A DNA stretch of 24,708 nt from Gaiellasilicea sp046594445 (lineage in GTDB: Bacteria; Actinomycetota; Thermoleophilia; Gaiellales; Gaiellaceae), in contig JBKJSM010000005.1 in NCBI GenBank assembly GCA_046594445.1, forward strand, positions 1-24,708, in the 5' to 3' direction. How positions within the stretch are numbered: the first letter of the stretch is position 1; every line of letters begins with the position of its first letter. Below the pieces are notes generated by a model. It had not been told where the DNA came from and ran no database searches. It saw only the letters and a list, made by a program, of their open reading frames with translations. The translations under genes and the position numbers were made by a program. Of this stretch, positions 8,102 to 16,659 are shown one piece after another.

Positions 8102-9060
8102 GGAATCCTCCCGAAGAGCAAAGCGGATGCCGCGCCCGCGCCGAGCAAGAGCAGGGCGCCGGCGGCGGCGAAGGCGGCGGTGATCTCTCGCTCCTCCTTG
8201 ACCTGCCCGACGCGCGAGCTGAGCTCGTCGTAGACGACGGCGAGCGCGTCGCCGTCGGGCGCGGCGTAGAAGCGGCCGCCCGTGGCCTGCGCCACCCGGC
8301 GCAGGGTGGGGGCGTCCGGCGGCACGGTCACGCGCTGCTTGAAGCCGTTGTCGTCCACGACCTCGACCACCCCCTGGGCCGTTCCGAAGGCGACCGTGTA
8401 GACGGGGATTCTCAGCTTCTTGGCGCGCTGCGCCGCCTGCAGAGGCTCGAGCACGCCCTGCGTCTGCGCGCCGTCGGAGAGGACGAGGATCGCCGCCGGC
8501 GGCTTCTTCCCCTTCTCGAGCGGCACTCGCTGGGCGACCTGGAGCGCGCGAGCGATCCCCTCGCCGAGCGCGGTGCCCTCGCCGGTGCGGAGATTGCGCA
8601 GCGCCGCCTGGGCGGCGGCGCGGTTCGCCGTCGCGGGCAGCACCGCGTTGGCGCTCTGCGCGAACGAGACCATGCCGACGCGGTAGTCCTCCGGCAGCTT
8701 GCCGAGGAAGCTGCCCACCACCTGCTTCGCGACTGCGAGCCGGTTCGGAGGAACGTCATCCGCGACCATCGAGTGAGAGGTGTCGATCGCCAGCACGACG
8801 GTCGCCTGCTCCTGGTCGACGGAGAGGACCGCGTGCGGCCGCGCCAGGCCGGTCGCGAGCGCGACGAGCGCGAGCAGGGCGAGCGCCGGCGCCACGTGGC
8901 GAAGCCGGCCTGGCCTCCGGCCGATCAGGTTCGGCAAGAGCGCCGGGCTCGCAAACAGCGCCGCCTGCCGCTGTCGCCGCCGCTCGAGCAGGACGTAGCC
9001 GGCGACCAGGAGCGGTACGGCGAGCAGGAGCAGCAGCAGCAGCGGCCAGGCGAAGCTCAC
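8098..9060 (-). CDS. VWA-domain membrane protein (BatA-like), first copy
   Basis: Von Willebrand factor A membrane protein of 320 residues, paralogous to the product of 6432-7394 along its whole length. It has a long N-terminal hydrophobic segment, a second membrane helix near residues 55-75, the MIDAS motif DTSHS, LVLSDG, and a C-terminal hydrophobic helix. The start GTG overlaps the DUF58 stop as GTGA. The MIDAS uses His in place of the Gly seen in the paralogue, but the DxSxS metal ligands are kept. The two copies probably arose by tandem duplication and may form a heteromeric complex, as proposed for BatA/BatB pairs. Confidence 0.9.
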   Translation of the reverse strand: MSFAWPLLLLLLLAVPLLVAGYVLLERRRQRQAALFASPALLPNLIGRRPGRLRHVAPALALLALVALATGLARPHAVLSVDQEQATVVLAIDTSHSMVADDVPPNRLAVAKQVVGSFLGKLPEDYRVGMVSFAQSANAVLPATANRAAAQAALRNLRTGEGTALGEGIARALQVAQRVPLEKGKKPPAAILVLSDGAQTQGVLEPLQAAQRAKKLRIPVYTVAFGTAQGVVEVVDDNGFKQRVTVPPDAPTLRRVAQATGGRFYAAPDGDALAVVYDELSSRVGQVKEEREITAAFAAAGALLLLGAGAASALLFGRIP

Positions 9061-9983
9061 CTTCGACCTCTGCGGCCGCGCAGGTGGCTCGCGAGCGGTC
9101 GCAGCCAGTCGCCCTCGGTCGAGAGGACGACGTGGGCGACCCCGAGCGACGTCAGCTCGCGGGCGACCTCGTTGCGCTCCGCCGCGGCCGCGGAGGCGAA
9201 GCGCTCGCGCAGACGCGTGTTCGCGGTGTCGACGCGGAGCTGGCGGCCCGTCTCCGGATCGACGAGCCTGAGTTCGCCGACGTCCGGCAGCCGCTCCTCC
9301 CGCGGGTCGCGGATCTCGACGGCGAGCACGTCGTGGCCGCCGGCGAGCTGCAGGAGCGGGGTGCGCCAGTCGCGCGGCCCGCGGAAGTCCGAGACGACCG
9401 CGACGAGCGAGCGCTGGCGCGCGAAGCGGCCGACGAGCCCGAGCGCGGCGCCGAGCGACGTTGCGCCGCCCCCGTCGAGCACGGGCTCGCGACGCAGCGC
9501 CAGCAGCAGCCCGAGCATTCCCGCGCGCCCCTGGCGCGGCGGGAGAGCCTGCGCGGGGCCGTCGCCGAAAGCGACGAGGCCGAGCCGGTTTCCGCGCCGG
9601 CTGGCGAGATGGCCGAGCGCGAGCGCGACCCCCTCCGCCACGTCGGCCTTCCGCCGCTCGGCGGTTCCGAACGACATCGAAGCCGAGATGTCGAGCGCGA
9701 GCCACGTGACGAGCACGCGCTCGGCGAGGTCGACGCGCACGTGTGTCTGGCCGGTGCGGGCGGTTACGTTCCACTCGATCCGGCGGACGTCGTCGCCGGG
9801 CACGTACGGGCGAACCTGCGCGAGCTCGCTGCCGGCTCCCAGAACGGACGAGCGGTGGTCGCCCGCCAGCATCCCTTCGATCCGCCTGCCGATCGTCAGG
9901 TCGAGGGCGCGCAGGAGCGTCTCGGGAAGCGGCCCGGGACCGGGCCGGTCGGGTGTGCGGGCGAGCGCCGGAGCGCCCGTCAA
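9057..9983 (-). CDS. DUF58 domain protein
   Basis: A 308-residue member of the DUF58 family, which nearly always accompanies MoxR ATPases and VWA proteins. The diagnostic segment GDDVRRIEWNVTAR sits at about residues 63-76, followed by a degenerate VWA-like half with LDISASM. The TTG start at 9983 is supported by a GGGAGG five bases upstream. It is separated from moxR by 151 bases filled with palindromic repeats, the only sizeable gap in the operon. Function is unproven in general; it is thought to work as an adaptor in the MoxR complex. Confidence 0.9.
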   Translation of the reverse strand: MTGAPALARTPDRPGPGPLPETLLRALDLTIGRRIEGMLAGDHRSSVLGAGSELAQVRPYVPGDDVRRIEWNVTARTGQTHVRVDLAERVLVTWLALDISASMSFGTAERRKADVAEGVALALGHLASRRGNRLGLVAFGDGPAQALPPRQGRAGMLGLLLALRREPVLDGGGATSLGAALGLVGRFARQRSLVAVVSDFRGPRDWRTPLLQLAGGHDVLAVEIRDPREERLPDVGELRLVDPETGRQLRVDTANTRLRERFASAAAAERNEVARELTSLGVAHVVLSTEGDWLRPLASHLRGRRGRR

Positions 9984-9992
9984 GCCGCCTCC

Positions 9993-10116
9993 CTCGCCTG
10001 CGGCTCAGTCGCGCGGGGGAAGCCCGGCTTCCCCCGCGGGCACCCTGCGCGCCGACGCCGATGCTTCGCATCGGCGCGTTCTCTCGGGGGAACCGGCCGG
10101 TTCCCCCGAGCCCCCT
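9993..10116. repeat. Composite palindromic repeat, copy A
   Basis: Between moxR and the DUF58 gene lie three hairpins in a row: 10013-10037 (11-bp stem around GGGGGAAGC, 3-base loop), 10056-10076 (9-bp stem, TTC loop) and 10083-10110 (a perfect 28-bp palindrome with core GGGGGAACC). They are preceded by CTCGCCTGCGGCTC (9993-10006), and the last is followed by CCCCCT. The same lead-in, eight-base gap and paired GGGGGAA/TTCCCCC hairpins recur at 19638-19735. This looks like a dispersed intergenic element of REP type. Confidence 0.75.
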
Positions 10117-10134
10117 CCTGACGGCGTGACTGCG

Positions 10135-11139
<1,005 letters not shown>

Positions 11140-11194
11140 GGCTCGCTCCTTGCTCGGTTGTGCTCAAGTCAAGCAAACGCCGATTGAGACACGG

Positions 11195-11605
11195 TTAAGA
11201 ATTCCCAGTTCTCCGCCGCACGAGCGAGCCCAGTACGGCGCCGAACAGCGCGTGCACTGCCGCCTCCTGTGCGAAGACGCGGCCGTTCGCAAGGAGCGGC
11301 GGCCAGGCGCCGCTCCGCCGGTCGGGGTGGACGCGGTCGACGACCGCCATCCCCGGCCAGAGGGCGAGGTTCTCGAGCTGCGCGGCGACCACGCCCGCCT
11401 TCCAGCCGCGCAGGCCGAGCCGGTGGAAGACGACGCCCGCGACCGCGCCGTTTGCGAGGTGGATCGCTGTACCCGCGAGCCGCCAGTGCCGGCGCGAGGC
11501 GGGTGCGCCGAGCAGCCGCACGTCGGAGTAGCCGCCCGTGCGGAAGACGCGGTTCGCGAGCGGCTCGGCGGCGGCCCAAACGCCGGCCGCCGCCATCCCC
11601 GCCAA
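11195..11605 (-). CDS. Uncharacterised small membrane protein
   Basis: Product of about 136 residues that I cannot assign to a named family. It has several hydrophobic stretches (residues 1-15, about 43-62, 73-90 and 110-130) separated by Arg-rich turns and is probably an inner-membrane protein with three or four helices. The start is uncertain: TTG at 11605 (used here), ATG at 11596, or an upstream start overlapping the SRPBCC gene, since the open frame continues. It ends 55 bases before the moxR start, and it lies 19 bases after the SRPBCC stop, so it may share a transcript with both. Confidence 0.62.
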   Translation of the reverse strand: MAGMAAAGVWAAAEPLANRVFRTGGYSDVRLLGAPASRRHWRLAGTAIHLANGAVAGVVFHRLGLRGWKAGVVAAQLENLALWPGMAVVDRVHPDRRSGAWPPLLANGRVFAQEAAVHALFGAVLGSLVRRRTGNS

Positions 11606-11624
11606 CGCGGCGTGCGCCGAGCCG

Positions 11625-12089
11625 TCAGTCGACCTTGGGATTCTCGACCTCGCCCCGCCAGGCGCCCGTCTCGCTGCCGCGTGCCTCGATCAGCTCCTTG
11701 AAGCGCTTCAGGTCGCCCTGGACGCGTCGATCGTCCATGCCGAGCGTCGCGCCGATCTTCTCGGTGACGCCCTCGGGCTCCCAGTCCATCTGCACCATCA
11801 CGCGCGTCTGCGCGTCGGCGATGCGGTGGAAGGTGACGACGCCCGCGTTACCCTTGCCGCTCGTCGACGTCCACGCGACTCGGTGGTCGGGATGCTGCTC
11901 GGTGATCTCGGCGTCCCACTCCTCGCGCTTGCCGCCGAACTCGGCCGTCCAGCGGAGGCGCTTGTCGTCGAGCTGCTGCACCTGCTCGATTCCCTCCATG
12001 AAGCTCGGGAACTCCTCGAATTGCGTCCACTGGTTGTACGCCGTCGTGACCGGAACCTCGACCTCGATCGACTCCTCGATCCGTGCCAT
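11625..12089 (-). CDS. SRPBCC (START-like/polyketide cyclase) family protein
   Basis: A 154-residue protein of the helix-grip SRPBCC superfamily, whose members bind hydrophobic ligands in a deep cavity. The N-terminal IEVEVPVTTAYNQWTQFEEFPSFM is the typical first strand and helices of the cyclase/dehydrase subgroup, and the middle FGGKREEWDAEITEQ matches the strands lining the pocket. The C-terminal helix includes LKRFKELIEAR. The ATG has AAGGGGG seven bases upstream. It diverges from the photolyase gene over a 50-base gap. Members of this subgroup are often abundant stress-linked proteins in actinobacteria, but the ligand is unknown. Confidence 0.87.
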   Translation of the reverse strand: MARIEESIEVEVPVTTAYNQWTQFEEFPSFMEGIEQVQQLDDKRLRWTAEFGGKREEWDAEITEQHPDHRVAWTSTSGKGNAGVVTFHRIADAQTRVMVQMDWEPEGVTEKIGATLGMDDRRVQGDLKRFKELIEARGSETGAWRGEVENPKVD

Positions 12090-12139
12090 CTCGTAGCCCC
12101 CTTCTCTTAGTGTTGACTTTGTCTACCCTTTGTCCCGAT
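12090..12139. promoter_or_regulatory. Divergent SRPBCC/photolyase promoter region with inverted repeat
   Basis: A 50-base divergent gap holding GTTGAC-TTT-GTCTAC (12112-12126), a 6-bp inverted repeat with one mismatch. TTGACT within it could be a -35 element on the plus strand. No Shine-Dalgarno sequence precedes the photolyase ATG, so that gene may have a very short or no leader. The repeat is a candidate binding site for a regulator controlling both genes, possibly light- or stress-responsive; that is inference. Confidence 0.4.
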
Positions 12140-13438
12140 ATGTCCAAACGCGCCGTCGTTCTGTTCACGCGTGACCTGAGGCTGCACGACCAGCCGGCGC
12201 TGGCGGCCGCGGTAGACGGTTCCGACGAGGTGCTGCCGCTCTTCGTGCTCGACGAGAGGCTGCTGAGCCGTATGGGCTCGCCGAATCGCATCGAGTTTCT
12301 CCTCGAGGCGCTGCACGACCTGCGTCGCTCGCTCGAGACGCGCGGCGCCGGCCTTGCGATCCGGCGCGGCGACGTGGTCGTTGAGACGGTTCGGTTCGCG
12401 CTCGAGCACGACGCGGGCGTCGTGCACGTCTCCGAGGACGTCAGCGCGTACGCGCAGGAGCGGGAGCGGCGGCTCGAGCACGCGCTCGCCGGCGCGCGGC
12501 TTTCGCTCGAGACCTTTCCGGGCGTGACCGTCGTGCCGCCCGGAGAGCTCGTTCCGACGGGCGGCGGCGACCACTTCCGGGTCTTCACTCCCTACTGGCG
12601 GCGCTGGCGGGACGAGCCGCGCCGCGCTGCGCTTCCCGCGCCCGAGCGGATCTCGGCGCCCGATGGCGTCGAGTGGGGGCGAATTCCCGAGCGGGGTGAG
12701 CTCACCACCGGCACGCCCGCGCCCGACCTTGCGGAAGGCGGCGAGGCGGCGGGACGGCAGCTCCTCGCGGAGTGGCTTCGCGACGGGCTGTCGCGGTATG
12801 CGACGTGGCGCGACGACCTCGCAGCCGATGCGACGTCGGGGATCTCGCCTTATCTCCACTTCGGGTGCGTCTCGCCGACGGAGGTCGTGGAGCGTTCCCT
12901 CGCCGGGGACGGGGAGGAGTTCGTGCGCCAGCTCTGCTGGCGGGACTTCCATTACCAGCTGCTTGCCGCGAATCCCTCACTTGCGCACACGGACATGCGG
13001 CCGCGCGGCGCCGCCTGGCGCACCGACGAGGAGGCCCTGCAGGCGTGGAAGGAGGGACGAACCGGGTATCCCGTCGTCGACGCAGGGATGAGGCAGCTAC
13101 TGCGCGAAGGCTGGATGCACAACCGCGCGCGGCTCGTCGCCGGCTCCTTCCTGACGAAGCACCTCGGGATCGACTGGCGCGCCGGGGCGGCGCACTTCTT
13201 CGAGCACCTGGTGGACGGCGACGTCGCGAGCAACGTCGGCAACTGGCAGTGGGTCGCCGGTACGGGCGCCGACTCACGCCCCTACCGGATGCTCAGCCCT
13301 GCGCGGCAGGCGCAGCGGTTCGACCCGCATGAGATCTACGTGCGGCGGTACGTGCCGGAGTACGGTACGCAGGACTATCCAGAGCCGATCGTCGTGCACG
13401 AGGAGGCGGTGGCGCGATTTCGCAAGGCGGCCGCATGA
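12140..13438 (+). CDS. phr: Deoxyribodipyrimidine photolyase (cryptochrome/photolyase family)
   Basis: Flavin-dependent DNA repair enzyme that uses light to split cyclobutane pyrimidine dimers. The 432-residue product begins MSKRAVVLFTRDLRLHDQPAL, the class I antenna domain, and its C-terminal FAD domain shows SRYATWRDDL, SGISPYLHFG, WRDFHYQLL, WMHNRARLV and NWQWVAGTGADSRPYR, the last two containing the conserved Asn/Arg flavin contacts and electron-transfer tryptophans. E. coli Phr is 472 residues, so this is slightly short but complete. ATG at 12140 is chosen over an upstream ATG at 12083, which would lie in the SRPBCC gene and adds non-homologous sequence. Its stop overlaps the next gene as ATGA. 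Confidence 0.94.
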   Translation: MSKRAVVLFTRDLRLHDQPALAAAVDGSDEVLPLFVLDERLLSRMGSPNRIEFLLEALHDLRRSLETRGAGLAIRRGDVVVETVRFALEHDAGVVHVSEDVSAYAQERERRLEHALAGARLSLETFPGVTVVPPGELVPTGGGDHFRVFTPYWRRWRDEPRRAALPAPERISAPDGVEWGRIPERGELTTGTPAPDLAEGGEAAGRQLLAEWLRDGLSRYATWRDDLAADATSGISPYLHFGCVSPTEVVERSLAGDGEEFVRQLCWRDFHYQLLAANPSLAHTDMRPRGAAWRTDEEALQAWKEGRTGYPVVDAGMRQLLREGWMHNRARLVAGSFLTKHLGIDWRAGAAHFFEHLVDGDVASNVGNWQWVAGTGADSRPYRMLSPARQAQRFDPHEIYVRRYVPEYGTQDYPEPIVVHEEAVARFRKAAA

Positions 13439-13950
13439 CGGGCTGGGAGGCGACGGAGCGGGTGCTCGACTCGGGCGGCTTCGAGTCACGCCAGCGCGTG
13501 CTCGTCCCCGAACCGGTCGTCGAGGCCTCCGAGGCGGGCGCCCGCTGGCTGGGCGTCACCTACTGGCAGGCCGTGGACGCCTTCACCCGCGGCGGCGTCC
13601 GCGCGAGCTGGGGTGACACGGGCGGCCGCCTCCGCCTGCTCGGGGGCGCGAACCTGCTCAGGTTCGGTCCCCCGGCGCTCGACTACGCAGACGGCGCGGT
13701 CTCGGCTCGCTATGCGATCGAGGGCGGCTTGCTGGCTCTGCGCGCCGGCGGCTCGGTCGCCCTCGCCCAGCGTGCGGCCGGCGACGAGGTCGAGCTGAGC
13801 GTTACCGTCGAGGAGTACCTGCCGCGCCTCGCCGCTCGCGCCGGCGCCCCATGGTGGACGGGAGCCCTCTACGCGAAGGGCCAGAGCCCGTTCCACGCCG
13901 CGGTGAGCCGCCGTTACTTCGACCTGCTCCAGCGCGGGAGGGCGGCGTGA
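13435..13950 (+). CDS. Uncharacterised protein encoded between photolyase and SDR genes
   Basis: A 171-residue protein I do not recognise. It has no signal peptide. Alternating beta-like stretches such as YAIEGGLLALRAGGSVALAQ and VELSVTVEEYLPRL, followed by a C-terminal helix, are reminiscent of an SRPBCC or lipocalin-like fold, but that is a visual guess. The C-terminal part WWTGALYAKGQSPFHAAVSR is rich in aromatic residues and may be a ligand or partner surface. The ATG overlaps the photolyase stop (ATGA) and its stop overlaps the SDR start (GTGA), so the three proteins are made from one coupled message, suggesting a shared pathway. Confidence 0.8.
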   Translation: MTGWEATERVLDSGGFESRQRVLVPEPVVEASEAGARWLGVTYWQAVDAFTRGGVRASWGDTGGRLRLLGGANLLRFGPPALDYADGAVSARYAIEGGLLALRAGGSVALAQRAAGDEVELSVTVEEYLPRLAARAGAPWWTGALYAKGQSPFHAAVSRRYFDLLQRGRAA

Positions 13951-14816
13951 AGGTCACGGTCTTCGGGGCGACGGGCGTGATCGGCCAGGCGCTGCTGCCG
14001 CTGCTGGCCGCCGAGCACGAGGTCGTCGCGGTCTCTCGGAGCCCGCGAGAGGCGACAGCCGGGATCGCGTGGGTGGCCGCCGACGTGGCCTCGGGCGACG
14101 GCGTCGCGGAGGCGGTCGAGGGAGCGAGCGTCGTCTACTACCTGGTGCACTCGCTCGGGGCGCGCGACTTCGAGCGTCAGGACCGCCAAGCGGCTGCGAA
14201 CGTGTCGCGCGCGGCGGCGACTGCAGGTGTGGCGCAGATCGTCTACCTGGGCGGTCTCGGGGGAGACGACCCTGGCGCGTCCGCGCACCTGCGTAGCCGG
14301 CGGGAGACCGGGGAGCACCTCGCTGCGGACGGGGTGCCCGTGACGACTCTGCGCGCCGCGATGGTCGTCGGCAAGGGTAGTGCTGCGTTCGAGACGATCC
14401 TCGGGCTCGTTAAGCGCCTCCCCGTGATGATCACGCCGAGCTGGGTGTCGACGCCGACGCAGCCGATCGCGCTCGGCGACATCGCGCGATATCTGGCGGA
14501 GGTGTGCGGCAACGAGGAGGCGATCGGCCAGTCGTTCGACGCCGGTGGGCCCGAGGTGATGACCTACCGGCAGATGATCGAGCGGATCGCGGCGTTGCTG
14601 GGCAGGCACCCTCGCATCGTCGAGGTGCCGGTGCTCACCCCGGCCCTGTCGGCGCTCTGGCTCGAGCTCGTCACGCCCGTCAACGCTTCCGTGGCGCGGC
14701 CGCTGGTGGAGGGCCTTCGGAGCCCGACGGTTGCACGCGAGGAGAGGCTGCGGCTGCTGCTGCCCTTCGAGCTCACGCCGTTCGACGAGGCTGCGCGGCG
14801 GGCGCTCGACCGCTGA
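13947..14816 (+). CDS. NAD(P)-binding atypical SDR family protein
   Basis: Rossmann-fold protein of 289 residues with the extended dinucleotide motif VTVFGATGVIGQALL (GxxGxxG, residues 3-17), and the segments YYLVHSLG and IVYLGGLG typical of the atypical SDR/NmrA-like group. The classical YxxxK catalytic pair is not evident, so it may be a reductase with altered chemistry or a redox sensor. Membrane or lipid roles have been suggested for relatives. GTG overlaps the preceding stop (GTGA). The last 46 bases, encoding LTPFDEAARRALDR, are repeated almost unchanged at 17158-17203. Confidence 0.88.
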   Translation: MKVTVFGATGVIGQALLPLLAAEHEVVAVSRSPREATAGIAWVAADVASGDGVAEAVEGASVVYYLVHSLGARDFERQDRQAAANVSRAAATAGVAQIVYLGGLGGDDPGASAHLRSRRETGEHLAADGVPVTTLRAAMVVGKGSAAFETILGLVKRLPVMITPSWVSTPTQPIALGDIARYLAEVCGNEEAIGQSFDAGGPEVMTYRQMIERIAALLGRHPRIVEVPVLTPALSALWLELVTPVNASVARPLVEGLRSPTVAREERLRLLLPFELTPFDEAARRALDR

Positions 14817-14817
14817 G
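14772..14817 (+). repeat. 46-bp direct repeat, copy 1 (end of SDR gene)
   Basis: Matches 17158-17203 at 42 of 46 positions, the first 28 being identical. It encodes the natural C-terminus and stop of the SDR protein, so this is probably the parental copy. The sequences outside the 46 bases do not match. Confidence 0.85.
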
Positions 14818-14842
14818 AGCGACGGAGTCGGGCTGTCCAGTC

Positions 14843-14870
14843 TGGACACGTCCGAATGTGGCTCTACTCT
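14843..14870 (+). promoter_or_regulatory. Possible sigma-70 type promoter of the MBL/lamin-tail gene
   Basis: TGGACA (14843-14848, one mismatch to TTGACA) is followed after 16 bases by TACTCT (14865-14870), a fair -10 match. Transcription would begin near 14877, giving a leader of about 28 bases before the ATG at 14905. The GGGGGG near 14893 could serve as ribosome binding sequence. This would give the two-gene cargo its own promoter, separate from the photolyase operon. Confidence 0.4.
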
Positions 14871-14904
14871 AGGCACACAGCCGTCACCAACCGGGGGGTC
14901 TTTG

Positions 14905-16659
14905 ATGTCGCAGCGCAAGGTACGCCGCATGGCCGCACTCGCCGTCCTCGCCGCCGCGGTGCTCGTCACCGGCTCCGCGGGCGTGCCCGACCGGGCGGCT
15001 GCGGCCGTCACGGGCGCCGCCTGCTCGACCGCGGGCACATGGCAGCAAGGCGAGGTGAACGTCTACTGGTTCGACGTCGAGCAGGGAGACGCGCAGCTCG
15101 TCGTCGGGCCGACCGGCCGCACCCTGCTCGTCGACCTCGGCGAGAACGCCTGGAACTCGACCGGAGCGAACACAAACAGCGCCATGATCGCCCAGCGGAT
15201 CCGCCAGATCTGCGGGATCGCATCGGGGCCGGTGCACCTCGACTACGTGATGGCGTCCCATCACCATCTCGATCACATCGGCTATTCCTCGAACCCGAAC
15301 GACACCTCGACCGTGGGCAACGGGATCTACCGGCTCCTGACTCCCGCAGGCGAAGGGTTTACGGTCGGCACGCTGATCGACCGCGACGGCGGCACCTGGC
15401 AGGACGCGAACGCCGACGGCGACTGCGACGTCGGCACGAGCACCGCGCCGTCGAACGAGATCGCATGGCGCAACGCGGGCACAACCTCGCAGACCGCTCG
15501 GCGCTGGATCTGCTGGCTGTACGGGCCGGCGGCGCAGCCCGACCGCGCCAACATCCAAGGCCGTGTGCTCACGCTCGCAAACACGGCGCCCTGGCCCTTG
15601 CTCGACCTCGGAACCGGGGTCACCGCTGCGGTCGTCCAAGCGAACGCAAAGGGCGTCCTACGGACGGACGGAACGCCCGTCGGCGGCGACCACACGCTGG
15701 AGGCGACGCCTCCTTCCGAGAACGACTACTCGGTAGGCCTGAAGATCACGTACGGAAAGTTCGAGTATGCGACCGCCGGCGACACGGACGGCGAGTACGC
15801 CACGAGCGGGTTCGGATACACGTACAACGACGTCGAGGCCTCGGTCGCCAACAGCTTCGGCAACGTCGAGACGATGCGAGTCAACCATCATGGCTCGGGG
15901 CACTCATCCAACGCGCCGTATGTCGCCAAGCTCGCTCCGGAGACGGCCTTCATCTCCTGTGGCGTGAACAGCTACGGCCATCCTTCGAACCGGGTGGTAG
16001 ACGCGCTCCAGGCCGTCACGAACGAGCGGGGCACGGGCGCCGACGTCTACCTCGCCAACAACCCGTGCGACTCGTTCCAGTCGGACGGCACGACCGCGAC
16101 CGACACCAGCGGCACGTTGAACGCCAACGGCGACATCTGGCTGCGCACGACCACCGCCGGCGCGAGCTACACGGTCACTCATGACACCGGCGTCCGCAAC
16201 TACGTTGCCTACGACGAGGGCCCGCCGCCGCCGCCTCCTGCCGATCCGTCGAAGATCGTCGTCAACGAGTACCTGATGGCGCCGCAGACGGTCGGCACGA
16301 CCGAGTGGATCGAGCTGTACAACCCAACCGCGGTCGCAGTCGGGATCGGCGGTCTCTACCTCGACGACATCGCCGGTGGCGGTGCGCCGAAGCTGATCCC
16401 GGCCGGGACGACGATCGCGGCGAACGGCCGCTACGTGATGGACATTGCGAGCGGCCTCCTCAACAACACCGGCACCGACTCGGTGCGCTACTTGAAGATC
16501 GTCGGCGGGGTCGAGACGGTCTACGACTCGCACACCTACACGCTCTCGTCCGTGAAATACGACCAAGTCTTCCATCGCACGGGGGACGGAGGCGCCTGGT
16601 GCAACACGATCTCGTCCAACCGCTCCAAGGGAGCGGCAAACCCGTCTACCTGCCCCTAG
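14905..16659 (+). CDS. Secreted ComEC-like metallo-beta-lactamase with lamin-tail domain
   Basis: Exported 584-residue protein. A signal peptide (KVRR then a hydrophobic core, cleavage near residue 34) leads into a metallo-beta-lactamase domain with the metal motif H119-x-H121-x-D123-H124, a GD (292-293), NHHGS (327-331) and GHPS with H359. The NHHGS/GHP pair is the pattern of the ComEC/Rec2 hydrolase domain. A GPPPPPPADP hinge (about 439-448) joins a C-terminal lamin-tail domain (VNEYLMAPQ...TEWIELYNP, 453-580), a beta-sandwich found in extracellular nucleases. No membrane channel domain is present, so this is not ComEC itself. It is likely an extracellular phosphodiesterase or nuclease. Substrate is unproven. 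Confidence 0.85.
   Translation: MSQRKVRRMAALAVLAAAVLVTGSAGVPDRAAAAVTGAACSTAGTWQQGEVNVYWFDVEQGDAQLVVGPTGRTLLVDLGENAWNSTGANTNSAMIAQRIRQICGIASGPVHLDYVMASHHHLDHIGYSSNPNDTSTVGNGIYRLLTPAGEGFTVGTLIDRDGGTWQDANADGDCDVGTSTAPSNEIAWRNAGTTSQTARRWICWLYGPAAQPDRANIQGRVLTLANTAPWPLLDLGTGVTAAVVQANAKGVLRTDGTPVGGDHTLEATPPSENDYSVGLKITYGKFEYATAGDTDGEYATSGFGYTYNDVEASVANSFGNVETMRVNHHGSGHSSNAPYVAKLAPETAFISCGVNSYGHPSNRVVDALQAVTNERGTGADVYLANNPCDSFQSDGTTATDTSGTLNANGDIWLRTTTAGASYTVTHDTGVRNYVAYDEGPPPPPPADPSKIVVNEYLMAPQTVGTTEWIELYNPTAVAVGIGGLYLDDIAGGGAPKLIPAGTTIAANGRYVMDIASGLLNNTGTDSVRYLKIVGGVETVYDSHTYTLSSVKYDQVFHRTGDGGAWCNTISSNRSKGAANPSTCP

Noticed and set aside
9993..10116. Hairpin cluster considered as a CRISPR array or an integron-type site
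   Set aside because: There are no regularly spaced identical repeats with unique spacers, no cas or integrase gene, and the units are palindromes of differing sequence.
11140..11194. TTGACT near 11160 as a -35 element for moxR
   Set aside because: No plausible -10 follows at the right distance before the ribosome binding sequence, so I did not call a promoter.
14905..16659. DNA-uptake channel ComEC
   Set aside because: Only the hydrolase-like domain is present; there is no competence membrane domain, and a lamin-tail domain takes the C-terminus.
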